From NCBI GenBank assembly GCA_030727405.1, contig JANRBR010000023.1:99449-163448 (forward strand): a stretch of 64,000 nucleotides of DNA, written 5' to 3'. The position numbers were made by a program, and so were the translations under genes. Origin of the DNA: Crocinitomicaceae bacterium (GTDB lineage Bacteria; Bacteroidota; Bacteroidia; Flavobacteriales_D; Crocinitomicaceae). Shown here one piece after another: positions 1 to 7,388 of the stretch. How positions within the stretch are numbered: the first letter of the stretch is position 1; every line of letters begins with the position of its first letter. Below the pieces are notes generated by a model. That model did not search any database and had not been told where the DNA came from. It saw only the letters and a program-made list of their open reading frames with translations.

Positions 1-173
1 CCCATGAAATAAGCATATTCATTAAAAGCACGGCGACCTTCTTCTCCTGTGTTAAAGATTAATTGAAGGTTCCCTAGAAGGTGACCGATTAGGAATGTAC
101 ATAAGAACAATCCCGTCAACGCCATAAAGTATTTCTTGGCGATGGATGATTTAAATAATACAGAGTTACTCAT
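1..173 (-). CDS. sdhC: Succinate dehydrogenase/fumarate reductase cytochrome b558 subunit (5' part)
   Basis: This is the N-terminal 57 codons of a gene that runs off the left edge; it is too short for the ORF track. The reading begins MSNSVLFKSSIAKKYFMAL and continues into a hydrophobic helix containing GLFLCTFLIGHLLGNLQ. That is the typical start of the five-helix diheme b558 subunit of Bacteroidota and Epsilonproteobacteria succinate:menaquinone reductases. The His in IGHLLGN is one of the expected heme ligands (family knowledge). The protein would anchor SdhA/SdhB in the inner membrane and pass electrons to menaquinone. A TAnnTTTG element lies 23 bp before the ATG. The sdhA and sdhB genes would be expected just beyond the left edge. 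Confidence 0.88.
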   Translation of the reverse strand, partial: MSNSVLFKSSIAKKYFMALTGLFLCTFLIGHLLGNLQLIFNTGEEGRRAFNEYAYFM

Positions 174-196
174 AATTGTTAACCGTTAATGTGGTG

Positions 197-204
197 CAAA
201 TTTA
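197..204 (-). promoter_or_regulatory. Candidate -7 element of sdhC promoter
   Basis: On the minus strand this reads TAAATTTG, a match to the Bacteroidota -7 consensus TAnnTTTG, with 23 bp to the sdhC ATG. No clear -33 TTG is seen at the usual distance, so the call rests on the -7 box and its position. Confidence 0.45.
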
Positions 205-241
205 CTTCTAACTAACAATAAAATAAGAAAAAGGTTTCTAT

Positions 242-1147
242 TTAGAATGAATTTAGATAAGAAAGTTTGGACCCGCTTCCACTGACGGATAAATGAACTT
301 TTTCTCCTACGATGACGGATCGATTATCCGGAAAGTGTCCAATTGGAAATTGATAACAAATGGGGATTTTTGAATAGATAAAATGTTGCGAAACAATTTC
401 TTCAATCGAAAATCCTGTTGGATTATCAGTGTCCTCTAAATCAGTCATTCCACCGATGATTATTCCTTTGATTTTGGAAAGGGCACCTGTTTTTTTAAGT
501 GCATAAAACATGCGATCGAGGTGGTATAGTTGCTCAGCTAAATCTTCTACAAAAAGAATGGAATCGTCAAATGAATACATATCATCCGTTCCAAGTAAGC
601 TATACACTATGCTTAAATTTCCACCGATTAAAGTGCCTTGGGCGGAACCATGTTCGTTTCCTTGAATTGCTGGGCCCTTAATTTCTGGAAATCCGCCGTG
701 GAGAATTTCAATCAATGTGTTTAAGGCTTCTGGACTATTTTTCTCAAAATTCAAGGGCATGGAACCGTGAATGCTTTGAACGCCAAGTTTCATAAGTCGA
801 TGGTGAAAGACGGTAATGTCGCTAAATCCGATTAGCCAACGTGACTCTCTCAACATATTTGCCCAGTTGATTTGATCAACAATCCTGACACAGCCGTATC
901 CTCCTCGAGCACACAATATCGCTTTTACTTCCGGGTGATCAATTCCAAATTGCATGTCGGCTGTTCGTTCTTCATCTGTTCCTGAAAAATAGTGAAATGA
1001 ACCTAGGCAATGTTCACTCAACAGCACCTTGAATCCATTTTTTTCCAAGAAATTTTTCGTGAATAGGACGGAAGCGACATCGGTTGCTTTCGCTGGAGCA
1101 GTGATGTAAATGAGATCTCCTTCAGATAATTTGGATGGACGAATCAT
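242..1147 (-). CDS. ldcA: LD-carboxypeptidase (peptidase S66, murein tetrapeptide carboxypeptidase)
   Basis: A 301-residue protein of normal S66 length. The family's Ser-Glu-His triad can be placed: Ser109 in GFSDIT, Glu201 in LFVEDLAEQ and His271 in PIGHFPDN. The RGGYG turn near residue 81 is also typical. S66 enzymes remove the terminal D-Ala from L,D-tetrapeptides during peptidoglycan recycling. No signal peptide is visible, in line with a cytoplasmic recycling enzyme. It is the last gene of a minus-strand cluster with the lipid kinase and ispD; only 5 bp separate it from ispD, so it is almost surely cotranscribed. Function is inferred from family and motifs. A microcin C-immunity-type S66 protein (MccF) is the main alternative, but the genomic context favours recycling. 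Confidence 0.9.
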   Translation of the reverse strand: MIRPSKLSEGDLIYITAPAKATDVASVLFTKNFLEKNGFKVLLSEHCLGSFHYFSGTDEERTADMQFGIDHPEVKAILCARGGYGCVRIVDQINWANMLRESRWLIGFSDITVFHHRLMKLGVQSIHGSMPLNFEKNSPEALNTLIEILHGGFPEIKGPAIQGNEHGSAQGTLIGGNLSIVYSLLGTDDMYSFDDSILFVEDLAEQLYHLDRMFYALKKTGALSKIKGIIIGGMTDLEDTDNPTGFSIEEIVSQHFIYSKIPICYQFPIGHFPDNRSVIVGEKVHLSVSGSGSKLSYLNSF

Positions 1148-1152
1148 ATGAA

Positions 1153-1812
1153 TTAAGAATAGAATGCTGTGGCAATGATTAAATCAGTCTGTGTGGTGAT
1201 TTTGATGTTTTCTTCGTTACTCTCTACTAGAAGAGGTGCTATTCCAAGTTGTTCCACTACACTTGCATCATCGGTCATGCTCGGATGAAAAGGAGATTCG
1301 TACGCTTTTTTCAAGGTCTCGGCATCAAAACATTGTGGTGTATGTACCAACTTATAAAGGTTCCGATTCACCACTTCAGATGAATCTGTGTTCAGTAAGC
1401 GAAGGGAGTCCTTCACATCTAAAACGGGCACCACACTTTTTGAGGTTTTGAGTCCTTCAAAGCATCGGCGAATCGTATCTTGGCTCACTAAAGGACGAAC
1501 TCCGTCATGAACAGCTATAAATTCACCGGTACAAAATGGCAAAGCTTGTTGAATCGAATGAAATCGCTCTTGTCCACCTGATACAAGTTCATGGGGAATT
1601 TGGCAATGAAACGTTTCTAACAGTTCCTTCCAATAAGAAAACCAATCACTTGGAAGTGTAATAAGGATTTGTAGGCTTGAATCAAATGAATGAAAAGTCT
1701 CTAAGGTGTGAAGAAGAATTGGTTTTCCATGAATGCTTAGAAATTGCTTGGGTAATTCCGAGCCCATTCTTTTTCCAATACCTCCTGCAGTAATGATGAC
1801 TGATCCTTTCAT
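1153..1812 (-). CDS. ispD: 2-C-methyl-D-erythritol 4-phosphate cytidylyltransferase
   Basis: A 219-residue protein with the IspD nucleotidyltransferase fold signatures: the N-terminal CTP-binding stretch AGGIGKRMG with PKQF (residues 9-24), VHDGVRPLVS near 101-110, VPVLDVKDS near 128-136, HTPQCFD near 158 and TDDAS near 180. It makes CDP-methylerythritol from MEP and CTP in the non-mevalonate isoprenoid pathway; ispG of the same pathway lies at 36.2-38.1 kb in this window. It sits 30 bp after the lipid kinase gene and 5 bp before ldcA. No ispF is adjacent, unlike in many proteobacteria. Length and motifs are complete. Confidence 0.95.
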   Translation of the reverse strand: MKGSVIITAGGIGKRMGSELPKQFLSIHGKPILLHTLETFHSFDSSLQILITLPSDWFSYWKELLETFHCQIPHELVSGGQERFHSIQQALPFCTGEFIAVHDGVRPLVSQDTIRRCFEGLKTSKSVVPVLDVKDSLRLLNTDSSEVVNRNLYKLVHTPQCFDAETLKKAYESPFHPSMTDDASVVEQLGIAPLLVESNEENIKITTQTDLIIATAFYS

Positions 1813-1842
1813 ATCCCTTCAAAAATACACAAAGCCAAGGAA

Positions 1843-2739
1843 TTAAACGGAAAGAATTTTCAATCTTTGCGGAATGATGGTGATTTCAAAGTGCTTGCCA
1901 CAAAGGTATTCTCCATCCGTTTCAGCGTGAAGATCGCCATTAAAGGATTCTAGGCTTAGGGTGTTGCTTTCTAAGTAATGGGCTTCAGGATGCACAATCT
2001 TTTTCCCTCGCTTTACTTTAAGGACATTCAAAAGGTAGTCCAAAAGCGACACTTTCGCTAATATCGTTAACTTCAATTTCCCGTCCGATATGCTTGCTCC
2101 TGGATGAATGTGTAATCCATTTCCGAAAATTGAACCGTTGCAAGCTGCAGCAAGCAATAATTCACCTTCATGACTAAAATTTGCTGCATTTATGATGACT
2201 TTCGGTCGTTTATAGGCAAAAAACGTCTTTAAAATTGCTAAGCCATACGAAAATCCTGGCCCAAATGTTTTTCGGAACTGAGACAATGAAATAACTACCG
2301 CCCCTCCAAATCCAATATCCGCAACATTCATAAAATACCGAGTAACATGTTCTGTTTCTATTTTCCCGACATCGGATAAAATAAATTTCGGCTGTTGCAA
2401 GGCTGTTAAGAAGCCATTAAAATCAAAGCTTGGGAAAAAAGTACTTTGATAAAAATCATTTCCCGTACCATATGGGATGATAGCGATCATAGGTAAATCA
2501 GCGGCGTCCGAAAGCATTAATCCATTGATAATTTCATTGAGCGTTCCATCTCCTCCAATCGCTACCATGACATCAACGGTTGTAGCATGTTCTTTGGCGA
2601 TGGATACCAATTCTTTTTCTTTTTGTGAAGGGATAAAAGCATAATGATTACCGAATAAATCGGAGCAAGATTCAAGAAAATGCTGAAGCGACTTGCTCAC
2701 TTTCTTACTCCCGTTCATTAAAAAAAGGATTTTCTGCAT
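1843..2739 (-). CDS. Diacylglycerol kinase-family lipid kinase
   Basis: A 298-residue protein of the DagK/YegS/sphingosine-kinase family. The nucleotide-binding signature GGDGTLNE is at residues 62-69 and IPYGTGNDF at 89-97. The C-terminal half is the usual beta-rich domain ending in an ETDGE region. Members phosphorylate diacylglycerol or related lipids; the exact substrate cannot be read from sequence. The first strand KILFLMNG needs the Met at position 1, so the start is firm. A TATCTTTG promoter box lies only 4 bp upstream of that ATG, which would make the mRNA leaderless or nearly so. It is the first gene of the operon with ispD and ldcA. Confidence 0.85.
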   Translation of the reverse strand: MQKILFLMNGSKKVSKSLQHFLESCSDLFGNHYAFIPSQKEKELVSIAKEHATTVDVMVAIGGDGTLNEIINGLMLSDAADLPMIAIIPYGTGNDFYQSTFFPSFDFNGFLTALQQPKFILSDVGKIETEHVTRYFMNVADIGFGGAVVISLSQFRKTFGPGFSYGLAILKTFFAYKRPKVIINAANFSHEGELLLAAACNGSIFGNGLHIHPGASISDGKLKLTILAKVSLLDYLLNVLKVKRGKKIVHPEAHYLESNTLSLESFNGDLHAETDGEYLCGKHFEITIIPQRLKILSV

Positions 2740-2743
2740 GAAT

Positions 2744-2751
2744 CAAAGATA
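2744..2751 (-). promoter_or_regulatory. -7 element of the lipid kinase-ispD-ldcA operon
   Basis: The minus strand reads TATCTTTG, a full TAnnTTTG match, ending 4 bp before the lipid-kinase ATG. If transcription starts a few bases after the box, as in characterised Bacteroides promoters, the 5' leader is absent or 1-3 nt long. Confidence 0.5.
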
Positions 2752-2823
2752 AGTGTTTCCTCCTTTTATTCGAATTTCAAGCCAATGCATATGATTGGCC
2801 GGGAAAGGGACTAACCAAATTCG

Positions 2824-2831
2824 TATCTTTG
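2824..2831 (+). promoter_or_regulatory. -7 element upstream of the 223-aa membrane protein
   Basis: TATCTTTG, a full TAnnTTTG match. It ends 4 bp before the ORF-track start at 2836, which would then lie at or before the transcription start. This is the main reason for preferring the downstream ATG at 2893. Confidence 0.5.
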
Positions 2832-2892
2832 CCGTATGATTATTGGTGCGGATTATGAAAAAATGACTTGGAAATGGGGAGAATGGATACTC

Positions 2893-3564
2893 ATGGAACC
2901 AAACACCCTATTAACAGATAGCCTCATGTCCATCATCTGTTTTTACCTTGCATTCAAATTGTGGAAGGACAGAGAAAGAAATCCCTTCGTGAATTGGTTC
3001 ATTGCTTTTTTTATCACACTTGGAATAAGCTCTTTTACCGGCGGACTAGGTCATGCACTTTATGCTTATTTGGGTACGGTGGGAAAAACGCCAGGATGGA
3101 TTTCAGGAATATTATCGGTTTTTTTCATAGAACAAGCAATGATTTCTTTTGTATACAACGAGCGCCTTCAAAAAATTTATAAAGCACTTTCTTATGTAAA
3201 AGTCTTTGCCGTTTTAGTTTTGCTCTGCTGGATATTTATAAAGGAACCCATTTTGGAAAAACCTGAAATAGGGTTTTTGCCCATTGCCATCAATACAATC
3301 GTTGGAATGTTTTTGAGTGCGGGTATATTGGGGGTCGTTTTTTACAGAAAACATCAAGCTCCATTTCATTTTTTTGCATTCGGAGTAATTGCCATGCTTC
3401 CTGCAGCTTTTTTTTTCTTGATGAAAATCAACATTCATCCTTGGATGGATAAAAACGATGTTTCACACATATTGATTTCGGTAGGGAATATCTTCTTTTA
3501 CCTCGGCATCATAAAAGTAACACCAGAACTGGAATCCAAATTTAATACTGAATTCGCAGAGTAG
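2893..3564 (+). CDS. Conserved integral membrane protein, DUF6962-like
   Basis: The ORF track starts at 2836, but a TATCTTTG promoter box ends 4 bp before that codon. The ATG at 2893 gives a 223-residue product beginning MEPNTLLTDSLMS, which runs directly into the first hydrophobic helix. About seven hydrophobic stretches are visible, separated by short loops, e.g. LMSIICFYLAF, FITLGISSFTGGL, VFAVLVLLCWIFI and FFAFGVIAMLPAAFFFLM. There are no catalytic motifs and no known function. It resembles a family of seven-helix Bacteroidota membrane proteins I recall as DUF6962; that name is from memory and unchecked. Its 3' end overlaps the convergent CHU_C-domain gene by 23 bp. Function unknown. Confidence 0.7.
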   Translation: MEPNTLLTDSLMSIICFYLAFKLWKDRERNPFVNWFIAFFITLGISSFTGGLGHALYAYLGTVGKTPGWISGILSVFFIEQAMISFVYNERLQKIYKALSYVKVFAVLVLLCWIFIKEPILEKPEIGFLPIAINTIVGMFLSAGILGVVFYRKHQAPFHFFAFGVIAMLPAAFFFLMKINIHPWMDKNDVSHILISVGNIFFYLGIIKVTPELESKFNTEFAE

Positions 3565-4375
3565 CGTATTTAGAAATAGTCTTGTCGTTGCTTGTTTTCC
3601 CCGTTAGGTAGTAAACATATGAGCCAGCTGGACACATATCCCCGTCTAATTTTTTTCCGTTCCACGATTCGTTTGGATCATTGCTTTTGAAGACGATTTG
3701 ATTTTTCCCATCAAGAATCACCAAACTGTAATCAACAAATTCAAAAGCGCTTAAATCAATGCTCAACTCGTCGTTTTTACCATCCCCGTTCGGAGTGAAG
3801 ATATTAGGTAAAATAAGAACTTCTTCTTGAACGTTTGAAACTGGTTCGGTTTCAAGTGTCAAAGGCACCGTTGCGATTGGATTTTCAGAAATCGTTGTAT
3901 TGTTTTGATTGGAAACAATCGTTTGCATTGGAAGCATTGGAATCACTGGAATCACTTCAGGATCATTATTCGTCAAAGAAATTCCAGGACCAAATGTTGG
4001 GTAATTATCAACAGGATAATACGTAGGAATTGGAGGAAGTTGAAGTTGTGGCGCCTCTTTTTGTTTATTGCTAGTAGTTAAAGGAATTTCTGTTTTAGTC
4101 GTTTCCTTTTTTTCGATTGGACGAGTCACATTTATTAACGGTTTTTTAGTTGTAGTTGATTTCGGTTGATTCATCAACCAAACACTTCCAACCACTGCAG
4201 CCGCGCTTATTCCACCAATGACAAATTTCGTTAAAATAGAGAATCCGGTACTAGCAGCAGCTGATCCCGTTGAGATAGAAGAAGAAACGGACGCCCATAA
4301 CTCTGGACGTACTGGCGACTGGTGTTGTGCCAATTTCTCTTGAAACAATTCTTTTATGAAATCTTTTTCTTCCAT
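3542..4375 (-). CDS. Anti-sigma-like membrane protein with C-terminal T9SS type B (CHU_C) sorting domain
   Basis: A 277-residue protein in three parts. Residues 1-45 are cytosolic-type and resemble the start of anti-sigma factors (DFIKELFQEKLAQ, then VRPELWASV). One transmembrane helix lies at about 46-66 (FVIGGISAAAVVGSVWLM). A low-complexity Pro/Thr/Ile linker fills about 67-180. The C-terminal ~85 residues start at LPNIFTPNGDGKND, the hallmark of the gliding-motility-associated/CHU_C (T9SS type B) domain, with GDMCPAGSYVYYLTG further on. It begins 1 bp after the sigma-factor gene and is surely cotranslated with it. A role as anti-sigma factor or envelope-signal sensor is inferred from context. 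How a T9SS domain works on a protein with an uncleaved internal anchor is unclear. Confidence 0.78.
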   Translation of the reverse strand: MEEKDFIKELFQEKLAQHQSPVRPELWASVSSSISTGSAAASTGFSILTKFVIGGISAAAVVGSVWLMNQPKSTTTKKPLINVTRPIEKKETTKTEIPLTTSNKQKEAPQLQLPPIPTYYPVDNYPTFGPGISLTNNDPEVIPVIPMLPMQTIVSNQNNTTISENPIATVPLTLETEPVSNVQEEVLILPNIFTPNGDGKNDELSIDLSAFEFVDYSLVILDGKNQIVFKSNDPNESWNGKKLDGDMCPAGSYVYYLTGKTSNDKTISKYATLRIQY

Positions 4376-4376
4376 T

Positions 4377-4901
4377 TTATCTTTTTTCTATGCGGTCTTT
4401 CAAGTATGCCCGTGCTCTCAAATACTGCGATTTTGAGGTGCTTTCTGTAATTCCTAATGCTGACGCAATTTCTTGATGTGAATATCCTTCAATTGCAAAC
4501 ATGTTAAATACAACGCGGTATCCATCTGGCATTGCTTGAACGAGCTTCATCAAGTCATCCGCCATTAATTTTTCAGCAATGAATTCATGTTGTTCAATGC
4601 GATAGGAAACTTCTTCAACTTGAATTTCTCCAAGTGTTTTTTGATCTTTACGAAGTTGATCCAGGCAGGTATTGACAACAATTCTGCGAATCCATCCTTC
4701 AAATACTCCTTCGAATTTATACTCTGGTAGTTTTGAGAAAACTTTCACCAAAGCATCTTGTAGCACGTCTTCTGAGCGCATTTTGTCTTTCATGTATCGA
4801 AGACATACGGAAAACATTTTAGGGGCAAACATGTCAAACAACGCTTTTTGAGCCTTTGGATTCCCTTCAATACACTGTTTAATTAATGCAATTTCCTCCA
4901 T
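4377..4901 (-). CDS. Sigma-70 family (ECF-type) RNA polymerase sigma factor
   Basis: The ORF track starts at 4952, but the ATG at 4901 gives a 174-residue product starting MEEIALIKQCIEGN, which matches the usual ECF start. Region 2 spans about 20-90 (YMKDKMRSEDVLQDALVKVF, then FEGWIRRIVVNTCLDQLRK). Region 4 spans about 115-170 (MPDGYRVVFNMFAIEGYSH, then EIASALGITESTSKSQ). It would direct core RNA polymerase to a regulon that cannot be predicted here. The next gene, 1 bp downstream, encodes the membrane protein with an anti-sigma-like N-terminus. It is transcribed divergently from the thioredoxin-family gene at 4998, with only 96 bp between the starts, so a shared control region is likely. Confidence 0.92.
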   Translation of the reverse strand: MEEIALIKQCIEGNPKAQKALFDMFAPKMFSVCLRYMKDKMRSEDVLQDALVKVFSKLPEYKFEGVFEGWIRRIVVNTCLDQLRKDQKTLGEIQVEEVSYRIEQHEFIAEKLMADDLMKLVQAMPDGYRVVFNMFAIEGYSHQEIASALGITESTSKSQYLRARAYLKDRIEKR

Positions 4902-4997
4902 GCTCGATTTGTTTGACTGCGTTTCGATTAAAAAAGTTGCATGCCGCAGCAAAATTCATACGAATTAACGTATTTTCGTTTGCTTAAACAAATCAAT

Positions 4998-6218
4998 ATG
5001 AAATCCTTTTTTTCTTTCATTCTCACCATGTTGTCTATGTGCTCATTTGCACAATCGAAAATGAAAACAGGTATGTGGCTTGGTGAATTAGCCATGAATG
5101 ACCGTCTTTCCATTCCCTTTCAGCTGAAAGTTGAAAAAGAAGGCAAAAAGATATTTGTGGTAAATGGTGCAGAAGAAATTTTAATGGTGCAACGAACGAA
5201 AAAAGACAGCCTTTTTTTGCATTTTCCCATTCAGGACGCAGAAGTCATTTTTTCAATCGAAGAAAATGGTCAATCAGCAAGGGGATATTGGATCAATTAC
5301 AACAAAAAGTCGCCACAAAAAATCCCTTTGACCTTAACTTGGAATGTTGAGCGTAGGTTTCCTCAATTGCTTCCAACAAAACCCCTTGAATCTCTTTTTG
5401 ATGGAACGTGGGAGGTCACATTTCAACTAGGAACAAAAGATGAGGAGAAAGCAATTGGAATTTTTCAGGCGGGTAAGGAAACCGAAATTTCAGGCACTTT
5501 TTTAACGGAGACAGGAGATTATCGCTTTTTAGTAGGAAATCGGTCTGGACTTAGCTTCTCTATGTCCACGTTTAATGGATCATGGGCGATGTTATTTGAG
5601 GCAGAAATGATTTCAGACACCTTAAAAGGCAAGTTTTATAGTGGGATTTCCTATGTTTCTGATTGGATTGCCGTTCGCAATCCAGCAGCTAAGCTAAGAA
5701 ATGAGGCATCGTTAACCTACGTGATTAATGACCAAAAAATCAAGACTTCGGATATGGTCCGTTTGAATGGAAAAGGCTTTTCACTGAAACCATCTGAAGA
5801 TAAAGTCACCGTTTTGCAAATTATGGGTACGTGGTGTCCGAATTGCTTGGATGAGGTTTCTTTCATGAATCAATTGTACAAGAGTTACGCACCTTACGGT
5901 CTAGAAATCATTGCATTGGCCTATGAAGTGGGTACCGACGAAAAACAAACACGTAAAAAATTAAAAGCCTTCAAGAAAAAAATAGGCATGGAATACGAAC
6001 TTGTGTTGGCTGGAAAATCTTCCAAAGATCTGGCTTCGGCTCAATTCCCCATGTTAAATGGCATAATGAGTTTCCCAACGACGGTCATTATGGACAGAGA
6101 AGGAAAGGTACTCCATGTTCACACGGGTTATAGCGGACCAGCAACAGGACAGGCACACAAAGAACTGACAGATAAGATTCAATTAGAAATCGAAATGGCC
6201 TTGGATGTATTAAAATAA
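4998..6218 (+). CDS. Secreted TlpA-like thioredoxin-family protein
   Basis: The ORF-track start at 4941 is rejected because the ATG at 4998 begins a clear signal peptide (MKSFFSFILTMLSMCSFAQ) and leaves a 406-residue product. After the signal peptide come two similar beta-rich segments, each opening with a GxW motif (GMWLGEL near residue 25, GTWEVTF near 135). A thioredoxin domain of about 150 residues follows. Its redox pair is in GTWCPNCLDE, with Cys at about 280 and 283. The cis-Pro region is FPTTVIMDREGK. It likely acts as a periplasmic thiol-disulfide protein; partners are unknown. It diverges from the sigma-factor gene and is followed by a bidirectional terminator shared with mreB. Confidence 0.87.
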   Translation: MKSFFSFILTMLSMCSFAQSKMKTGMWLGELAMNDRLSIPFQLKVEKEGKKIFVVNGAEEILMVQRTKKDSLFLHFPIQDAEVIFSIEENGQSARGYWINYNKKSPQKIPLTLTWNVERRFPQLLPTKPLESLFDGTWEVTFQLGTKDEEKAIGIFQAGKETEISGTFLTETGDYRFLVGNRSGLSFSMSTFNGSWAMLFEAEMISDTLKGKFYSGISYVSDWIAVRNPAAKLRNEASLTYVINDQKIKTSDMVRLNGKGFSLKPSEDKVTVLQIMGTWCPNCLDEVSFMNQLYKSYAPYGLEIIALAYEVGTDEKQTRKKLKAFKKKIGMEYELVLAGKSSKDLASAQFPMLNGIMSFPTTVIMDREGKVLHVHTGYSGPATGQAHKELTDKIQLEIEMALDVLK

Positions 6219-6229
6219 ATCTTAGTACA

Positions 6230-6267
6230 AATAAAAAAGGGCTGTATTCACAGCCCTTTTTTATTTC
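6230..6267. terminator. Bidirectional intrinsic terminator between thioredoxin gene and mreB
   Basis: AAAAAAGGGCTG, a short loop, then CAGCCCTTTTTT forms a GC stem flanked by an A-tract and a T-tract, so it can act on both strands. It fills the 61-bp gap between the two convergent genes. It is the only convergent gene pair in this window with such a spacer. Confidence 0.88.
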
Positions 6268-6279
6268 TTAACGTTCCAA

Positions 6280-7305
6280 TTAGTCTCTAATTAAGAACTG
6301 GTATTTATCGATGTTTTTCAAAGCGATACTTGTTCCCCTTGCAACGGCGCGAAGTGGATCTTCAGCAATGTGCACAGGTAATTTTGTTTTCGCAGAAATA
6401 CGCTTGTCTAAGCCCCTTAACATGGAACCACCACCAGCTAAGTAGATACCTGTTTTATAGATATCTGCAGAAAGTTCAGGCGGTGTTAACTCAAGCGCAC
6501 TTAATATCGCTTCTTCAATTTTAGAAATCGTTTTGTCTAGTGCATGTGCTACCTCTACATAAGAAACCATGATTTCTTTAGGTATACCTGTCATCAAATC
6601 CCGTCCACGTACAGCGAAATCTGCTGGTGGATTATCAAGTTCAGGCAAAGCAGCTCCAACTTCAATTTTAATTTGTTCTGCTGTACGTTCTCCAACAAGA
6701 ATGTTATGTTGACGACGCATGTACTCTTCAATGTCACTTGTAAAGTCATCCCCTGCGATGCGAATCGACTTATCACAAACAATTCCTCCTAATGCGATGA
6801 CCGCAATTTCAGAAGTACCACCACCTATATCGATGATCATGTTTCCCATAGGCTCTTCAACGTCAATTCCGATACCAATTGCAGCAGCCATCGGTTCGTG
6901 AATCAAATACACCTCTTTCGCACCTGCGTGTTCTGCAGAGTCACGAACGGCGCGTTTTTCAACCTCGGTAATACCGGAAGGAATACAAATAACCATTCGA
7001 AGTGTTGGATTGAAAAGACTTTTACCTGGATTAATCATTTTGATCATTCCTCGGATCATCTGTTCCGCACTTTGGAAATCGGCAATTACCCCATCCTTTA
7101 AAGGACGAACGGTTTCGATTAACTTATGTGTCTTTCCGTGCATTTGTTGCGCCTTTCGTCCAATAGCAACTACCTTGCCTGTTTGAATGTCTTTAGCTAC
7201 AATAGACGGCTCGTCAACAACCACTTTATCATTCCAAATGATGAGTGTGTTCGCTGTCCCTAAGTCAATCGCAATTTCTTGCGTTAAAAAACTAAAAAAT
7301 GCCAT
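6280..7305 (-). CDS. mreB: Rod shape-determining protein MreB
   Basis: A 341-residue actin-like ATPase of standard MreB length. The phosphate-1 loop DLGTANTLI is near residues 15-23. The phosphate-2 region MIIDIGGGTSEIAVI is near 156-170, and the adenosine motif GIYLAGGGSMLRGLD lies in the C-terminal third. MreB filaments under the inner membrane guide cell-wall elongation. It lies 83 bp downstream of purH start-side sequences in the same direction, the purH-mreB order common in Bacteroidota. Here, however, a strong terminator and a convergent gene follow mreB at once, so mreC and mreD are not in this cluster. No TAnnTTTG box was seen just before mreB, so it may depend on readthrough from purH. 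Confidence 0.97.
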   Translation of the reverse strand: MAFFSFLTQEIAIDLGTANTLIIWNDKVVVDEPSIVAKDIQTGKVVAIGRKAQQMHGKTHKLIETVRPLKDGVIADFQSAEQMIRGMIKMINPGKSLFNPTLRMVICIPSGITEVEKRAVRDSAEHAGAKEVYLIHEPMAAAIGIGIDVEEPMGNMIIDIGGGTSEIAVIALGGIVCDKSIRIAGDDFTSDIEEYMRRQHNILVGERTAEQIKIEVGAALPELDNPPADFAVRGRDLMTGIPKEIMVSYVEVAHALDKTISKIEEAILSALELTPPELSADIYKTGIYLAGGGSMLRGLDKRISAKTKLPVHIAEDPLRAVARGTSIALKNIDKYQFLIRD

Positions 7306-7388
7306 GTTGAATCCAACTAGTGATTAAGTTGTTCCTTTTTCGAGAGTTTCGGAGAAAAGGTTACAATTTAATGTAAATATATGTAAAG

